DNA from: Candidatus Corynebacterium intestinavium
GTDB taxonomy: Bacteria; Actinomycetota; Actinomycetes; Mycobacteriales; Mycobacteriaceae
Length of the DNA stretch: 33,097 nucleotides
Reading direction: 5' to 3'
Assembly (NCBI GenBank): GCA_019120635.1
Contig: DWUR01000030.1
Span: forward strand, 1-33,097
Below the pieces are notes generated by a model. The model was not told the origin of the DNA. It saw only the letters and a program-made list of their open reading frames with translations, and made no database searches. The position numbers and the translations under genes were made by a program. Shown here piece after piece: positions 14,220 to 24,186 of this stretch; positions within the stretch are counted from its first letter, which is position 1; each line of letters starts with the position of its first letter.

Positions 14220-17200
14220 TTAGTCGGCGAAGGCCTCCTCGAGCAGTGCCTTCTCCTCAAGCTGGTGGACCTTAGCCACACCAGTTGCGGTGGAGGACTG
14301 CGGGCGACGGGACACGCGCTTCAGCTGGATACCCGGCAGGTACTCAGGCAGCTCCAGCGCGATGAACGGCCACGGACCCTGGTTGGCCGGCTCGTCCTGC
14401 ACCCAGCGGAACTCCGCGTTCGGGTAGTTGGACAGAGCGTCGCGGATGCGGTTGAACGGCAGCGGGTGCAGCATCTCCAGGCGGATGATGGCGACATCGT
14501 CGCGGCCATCCTTCTGGCGCTTCTTCTCCAGCTCGTAGTAGATCTTGCCGGAGCACATCAGGACGGTCTTGATGTCCTTGTTCACGCCGTTCTGGTTCGG
14601 GTCGTCGATCACCGAGGTGAACTTCTTCGTATCCGTGAAGTCCTCAACAGCGGACACCGCAGCCTTGTTACGCAGCATCGACTTCGGGGTGAAGACGATC
14701 AGCGGGCGGGTCAGGGAGCCCAGCGCGTGGCGGCGCAGCAGGTGGAAGTAGTTCGCCGGGGTACTCGGCTGAGCCACAGTCCAGGAACCTTCCGCGGACA
14801 TCTGCAGGAAGCGCTCGATGCGTGCGGAGGAGTGGTCCGGGCCCTGGCCCTCGTAGCCGTGCGGCAGAAGCATGACCAGGTTGGACTTCTGGCCCCACTT
14901 CGCCTCACCGGAGGAGATGTACTCATCGATGACGGTCTGGCCACCGTTGGCGAAGTCACCGAACTGTGCCTCCCACAGGGTCAGCGCGTCGGTGTTACCC
15001 ACGGAGTAGCCGTACTCGAAGCCCAGGCCCGCGTACTCGGTGAGCGCGGAGTTGTAGGCCTCGAAGCGGCCGCCGTTGCCGGTTTCCTCAGCCAGGGACT
15101 GCAGTGGGCTGTAGCGGTCGAAGTCCTCGTTGTCGAAGAGGACCGCGTGGCGCTGGGTGAAGGTGCCGCGCAGGGAGTCCTCGCCGACGAGGCGGATGAG
15201 CTTGCCCTCGGCAGCCAGGGAACCCAGGGCGAGCAGCTCGCCGAAGGCCCAGTCGATGTTGCCGTTCTCGCTCATCTCCTTACGACGCTTGATGAGTGGC
15301 TTCACGCGACGGTGGGCGTTGAACCACTCCGGGGTCTCATAGAACTTGTCGCCGATCTGGCGGACCAGGTCCTTGGAGATGGAGGTGTCCAGGCCGTGCG
15401 GCAGCTTCTGGGAGCCGGTGATGCCGGTCTGCTCTGCCGGGGGCGTGCCCTTCTCAGCCTCGCGGACCTGGTTGAACACGGTCTCGAGCTGGTCGTGGAA
15501 GTCCTGTGCAGCGCGCTCGGCCTCTTCCTCGGAGATATCGCCGCGGCCGATGAGCGCCTCGGTGTACTGCTCGCGGGAGGTCGGAAGCTCGTTGATGATG
15601 TCGTACATCAGCGGCTGGGTCATCGACGGGTCGTCGGCCTCGTTGTGGCCACGACGGCGGTAGGTCACCAGGTCGATGAAGACATCCTTGCCGAAGCGGT
15701 TGCGGTAATCGACCGCCAGCTGTGCCACCCAGACGACGGCCTCCGGGTCGTCGCCGTTGACGTGGAAGACCGGGGCGTCGAAGCCCTTGGCCAGGTCGGT
15801 GGCGTAGTAGGTCGAACGGCCGGAGTCCGGGGTCGTCGTGAAGCCGATCTGGTTGTTCACGATGACGTGGACGGTACCGCCGACGGAGTAGGCGTTCAGC
15901 TTGGAGAGGTTGATCGTCTCCTGGACGATGCCCAGGCCGGTGAAGGCGGCGTCGCCGTGCAGCAGGATCGGCATGACCGAGCCCTTGGCGTCCTCGCCGT
16001 GCTTCTCGACGAGCAGGTCCTGCTTCGCGCGGGAGATGCCCTCCATCACCGGGTTGACTGCCTCCAGGTGGGACGGGTTGGCAGTCAGGGTGATGTCGAT
16101 CTCGTTGTCGCCGAACATCTGGATGTAGGTGCCCTCGGCGCCCAGGTGGTACTTCACGTCACCGGAACCGCCGGCGGAGCCCGGGTCGATGTTGCCCTCG
16201 AACTCGGTGAAGATCTGGGCATAAGGCTTGCCCACGATGTTGGCGAGGACGTTCAGGCGGCCACGGTGGGCCATGCCGATGACAACCTCGTTGAGCTTTG
16301 AATCCGCAGCGCGGTCGATAGCCGCATCCATCAGTGGGATCAGGGTCTCCGCGCCCTCCAATGAGAAGCGCTTCTGGCCGATGTACTTGGTCTGCAGGAA
16401 GTTCTCGAATGCCTCAGCGGAGTTCAGCTTCTGCAGGATGTACTTCTGCTCTGCGGAAGAGTACTTCGGCTGGCCACCCTCGATGTGCTGCTGCAGCCAC
16501 AGGCGCTCGTCCTTGTCCATGACGTGCGCATACTCGTAGCCGACCTTGCGGGTGTAGGCCTTACGCAGGGTGTCGAGCACCTCGCGCAGGGTCATGGTCT
16601 CGCGACCGTTGAAGCCACCGACGTTGAAGGTGCGGTCGAAGTCCCACAGGGTCAGGCCGTGGGATTCGATGTTCAGGTCGGAGTGGTCCGGCACCGGCAG
16701 GCCCGGCTGGACCCAGTGCAGTGGGTCGATGTCCGCGATGAGGTGGCCGCGGGAGCGGTAGGCCTCGATGAGCTGCGCGACACGGGTGGACTTGTCCACG
16801 CCGGTGTTCGGCAGGTCCTGGGACCAGCGGATCGGCGCGTAGGGGACGTGCATGGCCTGGAAGATCTCGTCCCAGAAGCTGTCGTTGATCAGCAGGCGGG
16901 ACATGGTCCGCAGGAACTCGCCGGACTCCGCACCCTGGATGATGCGGTGGTCGTAGGTCGAGGTGATGGTGACGAGCTTGCCGATGCCCATCTCGCCGAG
17001 GCGGTCGGCGGACGTGCCCTGGAACTCGGCCGGGTAATCCATCGCACCAACGCCGATGATCGCGCCCTGGCCGTTGGTCAGACGCGGCACGGAGTGGCGG
17101 GTACCGATGCCACCCGGGTTGGTCAGGGAGATGGTCACGCCCTGGAAGTCATCCATCGTCAGCTTGCCGACGCGGGCGCGGGCGACGATGTCCTCGTAGG

Positions 17201-17918
17201 CGTCGACGAACTCGGAGAAGTTCATCTTCTCCGTCTCCTTGATCGCTGCCACGACCAGGCTACGGCTGCCGTCCTTGTTGTTCATGTCGATCGCCAGGCC
17301 CAGGTTGATGTGCTCCGGGGTGACGACGGTCGGCTTGTTGTCGACGACCTTGTAATTCAGGTTCATGTCCGGGTGGGCCTGAACCGCGCGGATCAGGGCC
17401 CAGCCGATGATGTGCGTAAAGCTGATCTTGCCGCCACCGCGGGCCAGCAGCTGCTGGTTGATGATCGCACGGTTTTCGAACATGAGCTTCGCTGGCATGT
17501 CGCGGACCGTGGTTGCGGTCGGGATGCTCAGCGAGGCATCCATATTCTTAGCGATGGCGCGGGCGGCACCCCGCATCACCTGCTCGCCGGCCTCGGGAGT
17601 CTCTACCGGCTGCTTCGGCTCCGGCGGGGCGACGCGCTTCGGGATGGCGTCATAAGCCTCGATGACGCGCTCGTCGGCGTCGCCGCGCAGGCCACCACGT
17701 CGGCCGGAAGCGGCGGTGGCGGCGCCAGCGGAGGCGGCTGCGGCGCTCTGGGCGCTCGTGGCGGCACCGTTATTTGCGCCCGCCGAGCTGCCGGCGAGTT
17801 CGCCGTTCTTCTCGAAGTACTTCCGCCATTCGGGGTCAACCGACTCCGGATCCTTCTTATACTGCTGGTACATCTGATCGACCAGCCATTCGTTCTGACC
17901 GAAATTCGCGCTGCTCAC
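14220..17918 (-). CDS. odhA: 2-oxoglutarate dehydrogenase, fused E2-E1 subunit OdhA
   Basis: A 1232-residue TCA-cycle protein that oxidatively decarboxylates 2-oxoglutarate to succinyl-CoA. A short E1 N-terminal segment ([18 protein letters not shown]) leads to an Ala-rich linker. Then comes an E2-type succinyltransferase domain (about 100-340) with the catalytic [11 protein letters not shown] near residue 325. The thiamine-dependent E1 domain (about 370-1232) has [14 protein letters not shown] near 656 and [11 protein letters not shown] near 688. There is no lipoyl domain; in corynebacteria lipoyl groups come from the pyruvate dehydrogenase E2, and OdhI controls activity. Start is GTG at 17918, with GAGG seven bases upstream. 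A possible -10, TAGGCT, lies at 17970-17965 on the minus strand. Confidence 0.96.
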   Translation of the reverse strand: MSSANFGQNEWLVDQMYQQYKKDPESVDPEWRKYFEKNGELAGSSAGANNGAATSAQSAAAASAGAATAASGRRGGLRGDADERVIEAYDAIPKRVAPPEPKQPVETPEAGEQVMRGAARAIAKNMDASLSIPTATTVRDMPAKLMFENRAIINQQLLARGGGKISFTHIIGWALIRAVQAHPDMNLNYKVVDNKPTVVTPEHINLGLAIDMNNKDGSRSLVVAAIKETEKMNFSEFVDAYEDIVARARVGKLTMDDFQGVTISLTNPGGIGTRHSVPRLTNGQGAIIGVGAMDYPAEFQGTSADRLGEMGIGKLVTITSTYDHRIIQGAESGEFLRTMSRLLINDSFWDEIFQAMHVPYAPIRWSQDLPNTGVDKSTRVAQLIEAYRSRGHLIADIDPLHWVQPGLPVPDHSDLNIESHGLTLWDFDRTFNVGGFNGRETMTLREVLDTLRKAYTRKVGYEYAHVMDKDERLWLQQHIEGGQPKYSSAEQKYILQKLNSAEAFENFLQTKYIGQKRFSLEGAETLIPLMDAAIDRAADSKLNEVVIGMAHRGRLNVLANIVGKPYAQIFTEFEGNIDPGSAGGSGDVKYHLGAEGTYIQMFGDNEIDITLTANPSHLEAVNPVMEGISRAKQDLLVEKHGEDAKGSVMPILLHGDAAFTGLGIVQETINLSKLNAYSVGGTVHVIVNNQIGFTTTPDSGRSTYYATDLAKGFDAPVFHVNGDDPEAVVWVAQLAVDYRNRFGKDVFIDLVTYRRRGHNEADDPSMTQPLMYDIINELPTSREQYTEALIGRGDISEEEAERAAQDFHDQLETVFNQVREAEKGTPPAEQTGITGSQKLPHGLDTSISKDLVRQIGDKFYETPEWFNAHRRVKPLIKRRKEMSENGNIDWAFGELLALGSLAAEGKLIRLVGEDSLRGTFTQRHAVLFDNEDFDRYSPLQSLAEETGNGGRFEAYNSALTEYAGLGFEYGYSVGNTDALTLWEAQFGDFANGGQTVIDEYISSGEAKWGQKSNLVMLLPHGYEGQGPDHSSARIERFLQMSAEGSWTVAQPSTPANYFHLLRRHALGSLTRPLIVFTPKSMLRNKAAVSAVEDFTDTKKFTSVIDDPNQNGVNKDIKTVLMCSGKIYYELEKKRQKDGRDDVAIIRLEMLHPLPFNRIRDALSNYPNAEFRWVQDEPANQGPWPFIALELPEYLPGIQLKRVSRRPQSSTATGVAKVHQLEEKALLEEAFAD

Positions 17919-17964
17919 AGCAGGTCCTCGCCTCTTTTCATCATGACTTCAGTCTCGCTGTAAC

Positions 17965-17970
17965 AGCCTA
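17965..17970 (-). promoter_or_regulatory. possible odhA -10 box
   Basis: TAGGCT on the minus strand (17970 down to 17965) fits TAnnnT. It would give a leader of about 40 bases containing the Shine-Dalgarno sequence GAGG. No clear -35 is seen. The same hexamer recurs before the ABC exporter gene. Confidence 0.3.
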
Positions 17971-18036
17971 CACGATGTGCTATGCGATTTCGCTTCCAGG
18001 TGGCGCGTCACCGACCGGCGAAAAACGGCGTGTGAC

Positions 18037-21000
18037 CTAGCGAGATTCCCGGGATGCGGCGACGAGATCTGTGTAACTGCCGCGGGATTCCAAAAGCTCC
18101 TGATGACGGCCTTGTTCAACAATTTTTCCGGCGCTGACGACCGCAATATTGTCAGCCAGCTCCGCGGTGGAGAGCCGGTGCGCGATGATGATCGCCACCC
18201 GCGAACGCGTAGCCAGTGCGATTGCCCTAACCACATCAGCCTCGACCGCAGGATCGATATTCGCCGTCGCCTCATCCAGAACCATGACGTCCGGGTCGAT
18301 GAGCTCCGCGCGAGCCAACGCGATGATCTGCTGCTGGGCAGAGGACAACCCCCGGCCCCGTTCGCCGACCTCACCGGCAAAGCCGCCGTCAATGCCGGCG
18401 ATAATCTCCGTGCCTCCGATGGCCGCGATGGCCGCGGAGATCTCCTCCTGGCTCGCAGTCGGTCGACCATAGGCGATGTTCTCGGCCACCGTGCCACGGA
18501 ACAGGTGCGCTTCCTGCGGGACGTAGCCCACGCGAGCGCGCCAAGCCCGCAAAGGGAGCTGCTGGAGGTCGAGGCGCCGTGCTCCGGACCCACCCGGCGC
18601 GAAAACGGCGGTGATGGACCCCGCCGTCGGCTGGTACCACCGGGTGACCAGCTTCGCGATCGTCGACTTCCCGGCGCCTGTCGCGCCAACGAGGGCTGTC
18701 GTGCCGCGGAAGCTCAAGCGCGCGCCCCGCAGGGAGTCCTGCTCGGCACCGTCGTAGCGGAAATGCACGTCAGAGAAGTCCACCGCGGCGACCTTGCTCG
18801 GCAGCCTGGCATCGGCGCCGTCATCCCCAGTGCTGCGCTCGGTAGGGACGGCCAACAACTCGGAGATCCGCTCGAAACTCACCGCAGCCTGCTGGAACTT
18901 ATCGAAGATCTGCGAGAGCTGCTGGACGGGGCCGAAGAAGAAGGTTAGATACAAGCTGAAGGCGACCAGCGCGCCGTGACTCGTCGTGCCCTCCGCGGCC
19001 CGAGCGGTACCGAAAAATAGGACGGTTGCCTGGGCGAGCTCGGTGATGAAGGAGATGCCGGGGAAGAAGATGCTCACCGCTGCCTGCGCGCGGGTGCGCA
19101 GCCCAACGTACCGCTGCGACTGCTCCCCGATGCGCTCGGAAAGTACCGAGCCGAAGCCGTAGGCCGCCGCGGTGTTCAGCCCATTCACCGCCTCCTGGAA
19201 GTGGGCGTTGACCGTGGAGACCTGGGAACGGGCGGCCCGGTAGAGGCGCGAGGAGTAGCGGCGGAAGACCCACGCGCCCACCCCGATGACCGGCAGGAAC
19301 AGTGCAGTGATGCCCGCCAGCGCAGGGTCGGTCCAGATGAGCATGCCCAGCACACCCAGCAGCATCGTCGTGGAGACGATGGCCTGGGAGAGCCCGGTCT
19401 GCAGGAAGCTGGAGAGGTTGTCGATATCCGTCGTCATTCGGGTCATGACCCGGCCCGAGGCGTTCTGCTCGAACCAGCTCATGGGCAGCCGGTGGAGGTG
19501 CTCGAAGCTGCGCACGCGAAGGGCGTAGAGCAGTCGCTCGCCGGTGTGCGTGGTGAGCACCGTGTTCCACGCGCTGGCGGCCCAGGAAATACAGACCAGG
19601 AGCAGGGCGCCGAGCCCCAGGGAGAACAGTGCGCTGCGGTCTGACCTGCTGATTCCCTCGTCGATGGCCTCGCGCACTAGGGATGGCAGAGCAATATCGG
19701 CGACGAGCCCCAGCAGGAGCGTTGCCACGATGACCGCGGTCGCGACCGGGACGAGCCCCACCAGGGTGCGTAGCCGCAGTGCGGGGGTCGTGTTCTCGGA
19801 CTCTGGGCCGGCGGGCGTGGAGTTGTGGGAGGTCGACTCCTGCTGTACCGGGGTGACGCGGCGCAGCGCTGCGGTGTCGGCCTCCAACAGCTTCGTGAGC
19901 TGCGCAGCGTCGGCCGCTCGTGCGCGCCCCTCGTCGCCGCCAGTTCCATCGGCGACGCCGAGCAGCTCCCGATTCGCGCTTTCCTGGATCTCCTCCCAAC
20001 TGCGCGGCCACAGGGGGCGGGCCGGGGGAGCGGGCAGGCTGATGACGCCCGTTTTCCCGGCGTCAGCGTTAGTCGCGCCCGTGTCTTCGGGCGCTGCCCG
20101 GTGATCGACGATCACCATCGTCAGGTTGCCCTCGCCCGCGCGCTGATGGAGATTGGCGATGATCTTCTGTTCGGTAACGGTATCGATCGCGCTGGTGGCG
20201 CTGTCCAGGATCAGGACCCTGGGGTTGCGCAGCACCGCTCGGGCCAGCGCGATGCGCTGCCGCTGCCCACCCGATAGCGTCAGGCCGCGCTCACCCACGA
20301 TGGTGGAATAACCTCCGAGCTCGTCGATGAAGTCGGCGGCGCAGGCGATGCGGGCTGCCTCCGCCACCTCGGTGTCGCTCGCCTGAGTTCCCATGCGGAT
20401 GTTCTCCGCGATGGACATGGAGTAAAGGAAGGGCTCGTCGAAGACGATCGTCGGCCACTGGTCGGGTGCCAGGTCGCCCAGCCGCACCGTGGTGCCGCCC
20501 GCGTAGGCCTCAAAATCGGCCGTAACGTCCGCCGACTGCCCAGCCAGGGCCAGCGCCAGCGCCGATTTCCCGGACCCCGCGGGTCCCGTGATGTACGCGG
20601 TGGAGCCGGGAGTGACGTCCACGGCGAGGTCCTCGCCCGCCCGGGTGCGGAAGGTGCCCCGGACCCCGACGGGGCCATCCGGGAGCTTTCCCGGGTTCTC
20701 AGGCGCCTGCCGTTGGGGGAGGGCGAGAATATCCTGCACGCGGGAGACGGCGGCGTTCGCCAGGTGCAACATCACCAACATCCCGGCACCCATGCGCGTC
20801 ATCCGTGACAACAGGGTGACGTAAGCCGAGGCCGAGAGGAACTCGCCGATGGTGATCGCGCCCCGCATCGCGAGCAGGCCGCCAACAACCACGGTGGCGA
20901 TCAGCGCGATTTGGGGGACGGCAGCCAACGCCGGCTGGAAGCGGGCAGTGAGCCGCCCGACGTGCAAGCGCAATCCGAAAAGCCTGCGGGCCCGAGCCAT

Positions 21001-21627
21001 AAAGCCGGTCTGCTCGCGCTCCTCTTGGACGAAAGCCTTGACGATGCGCACGCCCGTCACCGTCTCCTCCACCTGGCTGGCGACGTCCGCGGCCTGCTGT
21101 TGGGCCTCCCACGTCGCGTCGTAGAGCCGGCGGCGGGAGAAGAAGGCGATGGCGGCGAGCACCGGAAGCTGAATGCTGAGCAGCACCGCCAGCGGCCAGG
21201 AGAGCCAGAACATGATGCCTAGGATCAGCACGACCTCCACGAAGATGCTGCCCATGATGGGCAGCATCGCTAGCATCCCCTGGATCTGGTTCAAATCCGA
21301 GATGGTTCGGGAGACAACCTGCCCGGTGCGCACCTGGGCCATCGCCGCTGGCGACGCGCCCTGCAAGGCTACGAGGCATCGCATGCGGATGTCGTGCTGA
21401 ACGTCGACGGAGAGCTTCCCGGCGAAGAATCGCCGCGCGCCGTGGGTGCAAAACCGGGCGAAAGCCGCCGCAATGAGCAGACCGATTGCTCCCCGGCTAC
21501 CGTCGATCGCCCGGCCAGCGAACAGCGGGATCAGCACGGCCGCGGCGGGCATGAGAACGCTCAGCAGGGTGATGATGCCCAGCTGCATGCGGTGAGCGCT
21601 CAAGGCGGCGCGGAGGAAAGCAAACAC
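18037..21627 (-). CDS. fused heterodimer-type ABC exporter (TMD-NBD-TMD-NBD)
   Basis: A 1196-residue single-chain ABC exporter with two type IV transmembrane domains (about 1-300 and 620-910) and two ATPase domains. NBD1 has Walker A GPAGSGKSA near residue 350, a canonical LSGGQ near 451, and LILDSATSAID near 474, where the catalytic Glu is Ser. NBD2 has GATGAGKST near 981, an altered signature LSSAQQQ near 1092, and VLDEATANID with the Glu kept. This is the pattern of exporters with one degenerate ATP site. A polar linker of about 100 residues joins the halves. Start is GTG at 21627 with no Shine-Dalgarno sequence. The gene lies upstream of odhA with a 118-base gap. Substrate is unknown; drug, lipid or siderophore export are possible. 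Confidence 0.93.
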   Translation of the reverse strand: MFAFLRAALSAHRMQLGIITLLSVLMPAAAVLIPLFAGRAIDGSRGAIGLLIAAAFARFCTHGARRFFAGKLSVDVQHDIRMRCLVALQGASPAAMAQVRTGQVVSRTISDLNQIQGMLAMLPIMGSIFVEVVLILGIMFWLSWPLAVLLSIQLPVLAAIAFFSRRRLYDATWEAQQQAADVASQVEETVTGVRIVKAFVQEEREQTGFMARARRLFGLRLHVGRLTARFQPALAAVPQIALIATVVVGGLLAMRGAITIGEFLSASAYVTLLSRMTRMGAGMLVMLHLANAAVSRVQDILALPQRQAPENPGKLPDGPVGVRGTFRTRAGEDLAVDVTPGSTAYITGPAGSGKSALALALAGQSADVTADFEAYAGGTTVRLGDLAPDQWPTIVFDEPFLYSMSIAENIRMGTQASDTEVAEAARIACAADFIDELGGYSTIVGERGLTLSGGQRQRIALARAVLRNPRVLILDSATSAIDTVTEQKIIANLHQRAGEGNLTMVIVDHRAAPEDTGATNADAGKTGVISLPAPPARPLWPRSWEEIQESANRELLGVADGTGGDEGRARAADAAQLTKLLEADTAALRRVTPVQQESTSHNSTPAGPESENTTPALRLRTLVGLVPVATAVIVATLLLGLVADIALPSLVREAIDEGISRSDRSALFSLGLGALLLVCISWAASAWNTVLTTHTGERLLYALRVRSFEHLHRLPMSWFEQNASGRVMTRMTTDIDNLSSFLQTGLSQAIVSTTMLLGVLGMLIWTDPALAGITALFLPVIGVGAWVFRRYSSRLYRAARSQVSTVNAHFQEAVNGLNTAAAYGFGSVLSERIGEQSQRYVGLRTRAQAAVSIFFPGISFITELAQATVLFFGTARAAEGTTSHGALVAFSLYLTFFFGPVQQLSQIFDKFQQAAVSFERISELLAVPTERSTGDDGADARLPSKVAAVDFSDVHFRYDGAEQDSLRGARLSFRGTTALVGATGAGKSTIAKLVTRWYQPTAGSITAVFAPGGSGARRLDLQQLPLRAWRARVGYVPQEAHLFRGTVAENIAYGRPTASQEEISAAIAAIGGTEIIAGIDGGFAGEVGERGRGLSSAQQQIIALARAELIDPDVMVLDEATANIDPAVEADVVRAIALATRSRVAIIIAHRLSTAELADNIAVVSAGKIVEQGRHQELLESRGSYTDLVAASRESR

Positions 21628-21637
21628 GATAGCTATC

Positions 21638-21665
21638 AGCCTATCGCCTGCACCAGGTACGCAAA
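21638..21665 (-). promoter_or_regulatory. candidate promoter of ABC exporter
   Basis: TTTGCG (21665-21660), 16 bases, and TAGGCT (21643-21638) on the minus strand. Ten bases then lead to the GTG at 21627. Those ten bases (21628-21637) are the perfect palindrome GATAGCTATC, which would lie across the transcription start and could be an operator. Confidence 0.4.
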
Positions 21666-21745
21666 GCCCGCCACCACGGCAGCGGGCGACGTCGAAAAGC
21701 AGAAGCCGGGAGAAACGGCCCCGGCGCGAGAGAAATAAACCGGGT

Positions 21746-21751
21746 TAAGAT
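21746..21751 (+). promoter_or_regulatory. -10 box for acidic protein gene
   Basis: TAAGAT at 21746-21751 matches the -10 seen before the lipoprotein gene. Transcription would start near 21758, leaving a leader of about 36 bases with AGAGAGG before the ATG at 21794. No clear -35 is visible. Confidence 0.4.
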
Positions 21752-21793
21752 CAACGCAGGAGACGAACCGCGCCGCGAAGAGAGGATTCCTCA

Positions 21794-22621
21794 ATGGGAT
21801 TTTTGGAAAACATCGCCCAGGCCCTCGACCTTGAGGGCATCGAGTCCCGAGCCAACGATGGAACGCTGTTCGTTCCAGTCTCTGCGGAAGTGGAGATCCA
21901 GTTCGAGCTGATCGAAGGGGTGGCCGGGGTCAGCACGCCGGCCGCGAATGTCTTCGTCGCGCTCGCCGACGTCACCGATGAGGACGAGGACTTCGACGCC
22001 GCCCTGGTCGGTGTGGTCTTCACCCCGGAGGCCGCGGTCGAGGCGGTGAACCGGCACATGGCCACCGACGAGGTGATCACGGTGCTCAATGAACTGCTCG
22101 ATGGGCAGGATCCCCGCGTCGAGGACCTCGAGTTCGAACAGGATGATTACGACCCCCTTGTCCTGCGCGCGAACCTCAGCGCGAACTCCAAGGTCACCGT
22201 GAAGATCTCGGAGGGCCAGGGGGCGCCGACCGTTGCGGTGAGCTTCGTGGTGCTGCCCGATAGCGTCTTCGATCTCGCGGAGAACATCGCCGCGGAGATC
22301 CTCGTCGAGGAGGAGGATGAGCAGGACCCGGCGAAGCTGGACATGCTGGACGCCACCCTGGAGGAGCTGCGCACGCAGTACCAGGAGGTCCTGGACCTCG
22401 GCGTGTTCGAGGATTTCAACCAGCTCTTCGACGTGCTCGCTTATGTTTCGCAGCAGGCCGAGGACTGGGAGGACCTCCTGGTCACTCTCGACGACGGCTC
22501 CGAGGACCCGTTCTTCGAGTGGGTCGAGGTCGAGGACAGTGACGTTGAGGACGATGACGTCGACGACGTCGCTGCCGACGGGGAGGACGGCGACGTTACG
22601 GCAGGCGGCGAGGAGCGCTAG
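21794..22621 (+). CDS. conserved acidic protein of unknown function
   Basis: A 275-residue soluble, strongly acidic protein that I do not recognise. The N-terminal 190 residues look globular, with alternating beta-type segments (GTLFVPVSAEVEIQFELIEG, ANVFVALADVTDED, APTVAVSFVVLPDS). About 195-235 is helical (LDATLEELRTQYQEVLDLGV). The last 35 residues are an Asp/Glu/Gly tail. There is no signal peptide or membrane segment. It has its own -10 box and diverges from the ABC exporter. Codon use and GC at third positions match the neighbours, so it is a genuine resident gene. Confidence 0.8.
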   Translation: MGFLENIAQALDLEGIESRANDGTLFVPVSAEVEIQFELIEGVAGVSTPAANVFVALADVTDEDEDFDAALVGVVFTPEAAVEAVNRHMATDEVITVLNELLDGQDPRVEDLEFEQDDYDPLVLRANLSANSKVTVKISEGQGAPTVAVSFVVLPDSVFDLAENIAAEILVEEEDEQDPAKLDMLDATLEELRTQYQEVLDLGVFEDFNQLFDVLAYVSQQAEDWEDLLVTLDDGSEDPFFEWVEVEDSDVEDDDVDDVAADGEDGDVTAGGEER

Positions 22622-22775
22622 GCTTCCGCTCACCGTGGCTGGCGGGGTAGGGGTGCTCAGGTGCGGCTGGGGTGTGGGCTAGCATGGCTAGCGTGATGAT
22701 GGGCACAGCCCCCTGGCCCGGTGCCGGGAACATGCTGTGCCACCCAGCGTTGAGCGAGGACCGCAGGAGGGGCAC

Positions 22776-24083
22776 GTGACCGAGGTAGCCATCATTGGGG
22801 CCGGCATGGCCGGCCTCGCAGCGGCTCGCACGCTCTCCCAGGCCGGGGTGCGCTGCACCCTCTTCGACGCCGCTGACCGCGTGGGCGGGCTGGTGCGCTC
22901 GGAGCAGCACGGCGAGATCACCGTGGACCGGGGGCTGCAGTTCTTCAATACCTGGTACCCGGCGGTCAAGGAGATCCTGAACCCCGGGGAGTACTCCGCC
23001 CTCAAGATCAAGAACTTCCAGCCGGGGATCAACACCGTCACCCCGGCGGGCTCCGCGCTGATCATCGATCCCGTTCGCGCGCCGTCGATGGTGCCGAAGC
23101 TGCTGCGCTCGGAATTCAGCTCCGCCCTGCGGCTCGGTGAGCTCGTGCGCATGCGCAACTGGCTGCGCAGCGAGCTGATGCACCGTTCCTCCCTGGAGCT
23201 GCGTGGTCCCAGCCGCTTCGGGCACACCAGCGACGAGCCGGTCGCGGAGTCGCTCACCAAGGCCGGCATCACCGGCCCGGTTCGCCAGAACGCGGTCGAC
23301 CCGATCCTGCGCGCCTTCCTCTACGACCAGGGCGGCGAGACCTCCGCGGAGTTCGCGAAGTGGGTCTTCGTCACCCTGTTGCGCGGCACGCTGGCCCTGC
23401 CGGAGCGCGGAATGGGGGACCTGGCGGCGACGATGGGGCGCCTCGGCGGCGTCCGCGTCGAACTGAACTCCCAGGTCACCGCGGTGGACGTCCAACCGGG
23501 TGGGGTGGAGCTCACGGTCAACGGCAAGACCGAGCGCTTCTCCCATGCGATCGTGGCCACCTCTGCGCAGGCGGCCCATGACCTGATCGGCACCGCGATG
23601 CCCGGGCATCGCGGGCAGAGTACCTGGTGGTTCACCGTGAGCGACGAGGTGCACAGCGACCGTCTCGTGACGGTGGACGGCAGCGGTGAGCTGTGCATCG
23701 ACCTGGCCGCCGAGGTCACCTCCGTGGCCCCGGCCTACGCGCCGGGAAGCCAGCTGATCGGTGCCGCCGCCTCCCACCCACACCGCAACGGGGACTTCGA
23801 CGCGGCCCGCGACCTGCCCACCGAGCAGGAGGTCCGCCGGGACGTGGCCAGCATTTACGACTGCAGCCCCGAGGCCCTGGAGCTGGTCACCCGCCACGAC
23901 ATCCCAGACGCCCTGCCACTGGTCGGGCCCAATCACGCGATCCAGGCACAGCCGGCAGCCGAGGTGCTCGACGGGCGGGTGGCGGTGGCCGGCGCGCACA
24001 CCGCGACCTCCACCATCGACGGCGCCATCCGCTCTGGGCAGCGGTCTGCCCGGGCGATCACCGAACTGCTGGCAGAAAAGTAG
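22776..24083 (+). CDS. FAD-dependent amine oxidase/phytoene desaturase-like oxidoreductase
   Basis: A 435-residue flavoprotein. The N-terminus has the dinucleotide-binding motif VAIIGAGMAGLAAARTLSQA followed by the Glu/Asp-type end of strand 2 (CTLFDAADRVGGLVRS). The C-terminus has the second FAD-contact block (VAVAGAHTATSTIDGAIRSG). This is the layout of the NAD(P)/FAD superfamily that includes protoporphyrinogen oxidase, phytoene desaturase and monoamine oxidase. No carotenoid or haem genes adjoin, so substrate is open. Start is the GTG at 22776, with AGGAGG at 22764-22769 six bases upstream, the best Shine-Dalgarno site in the window. An earlier in-frame start at 22737 is rejected for that reason. 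Confidence 0.88.
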   Translation: MTEVAIIGAGMAGLAAARTLSQAGVRCTLFDAADRVGGLVRSEQHGEITVDRGLQFFNTWYPAVKEILNPGEYSALKIKNFQPGINTVTPAGSALIIDPVRAPSMVPKLLRSEFSSALRLGELVRMRNWLRSELMHRSSLELRGPSRFGHTSDEPVAESLTKAGITGPVRQNAVDPILRAFLYDQGGETSAEFAKWVFVTLLRGTLALPERGMGDLAATMGRLGGVRVELNSQVTAVDVQPGGVELTVNGKTERFSHAIVATSAQAAHDLIGTAMPGHRGQSTWWFTVSDEVHSDRLVTVDGSGELCIDLAAEVTSVAPAYAPGSQLIGAAASHPHRNGDFDAARDLPTEQEVRRDVASIYDCSPEALELVTRHDIPDALPLVGPNHAIQAQPAAEVLDGRVAVAGAHTATSTIDGAIRSGQRSARAITELLAEK

Positions 24084-24136
24084 CCCCGCGCCGGCTGGCC
24101 CACCCTGGGGCCACCGGAGGGCGAGCACAATCCGAC

Positions 24137-24166
24137 AAAAAATCCCCGCACGCCGGTGCGGGGATT
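24137..24166 (-). terminator. Rho-independent terminator of second permease
   Basis: AATCCCCGCAC (24141-24151) and GTGCGGGGATT (24156-24166) pair perfectly around GCCG. On the minus strand six T's (24142-24137) overlap the end of the stem. It lies 21 bases beyond the permease stop and also sits after the convergent oxidoreductase gene. Confidence 0.85.
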
Positions 24167-24186
24167 CATTGCTTCAAGGAGCGGGA

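Noticed and set aside
14265..16301. 678-codon open frame on the plus strand opposite odhA
   Set aside because: It is the antisense mirror of the well-supported odhA gene. Long antisense frames are expected in GC-rich DNA, and its composition (His/Asp/Val/Leu/Arg-rich, no domain) is typical of such shadows.
16485..17963. 492-codon plus-strand frame opposite the odhA 5' half
   Set aside because: Same reason: a mirror of odhA coding sequence with no recognisable domain.
21791..22633. 280-codon minus-strand frame exactly opposite the acidic protein gene
   Set aside because: Nearly the same bounds, so I compared both. The plus frame has a -10 box, ribosome site and plausible globular composition. 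The minus frame is a mirror rich in Leu/Val/Arg/His with no start signals.
22596..24128. 510-codon minus-strand frame opposite the FAD oxidoreductase
   Set aside because: The plus-strand frame has both FAD-binding motifs and the best Shine-Dalgarno site in the window; the antisense frame has neither.
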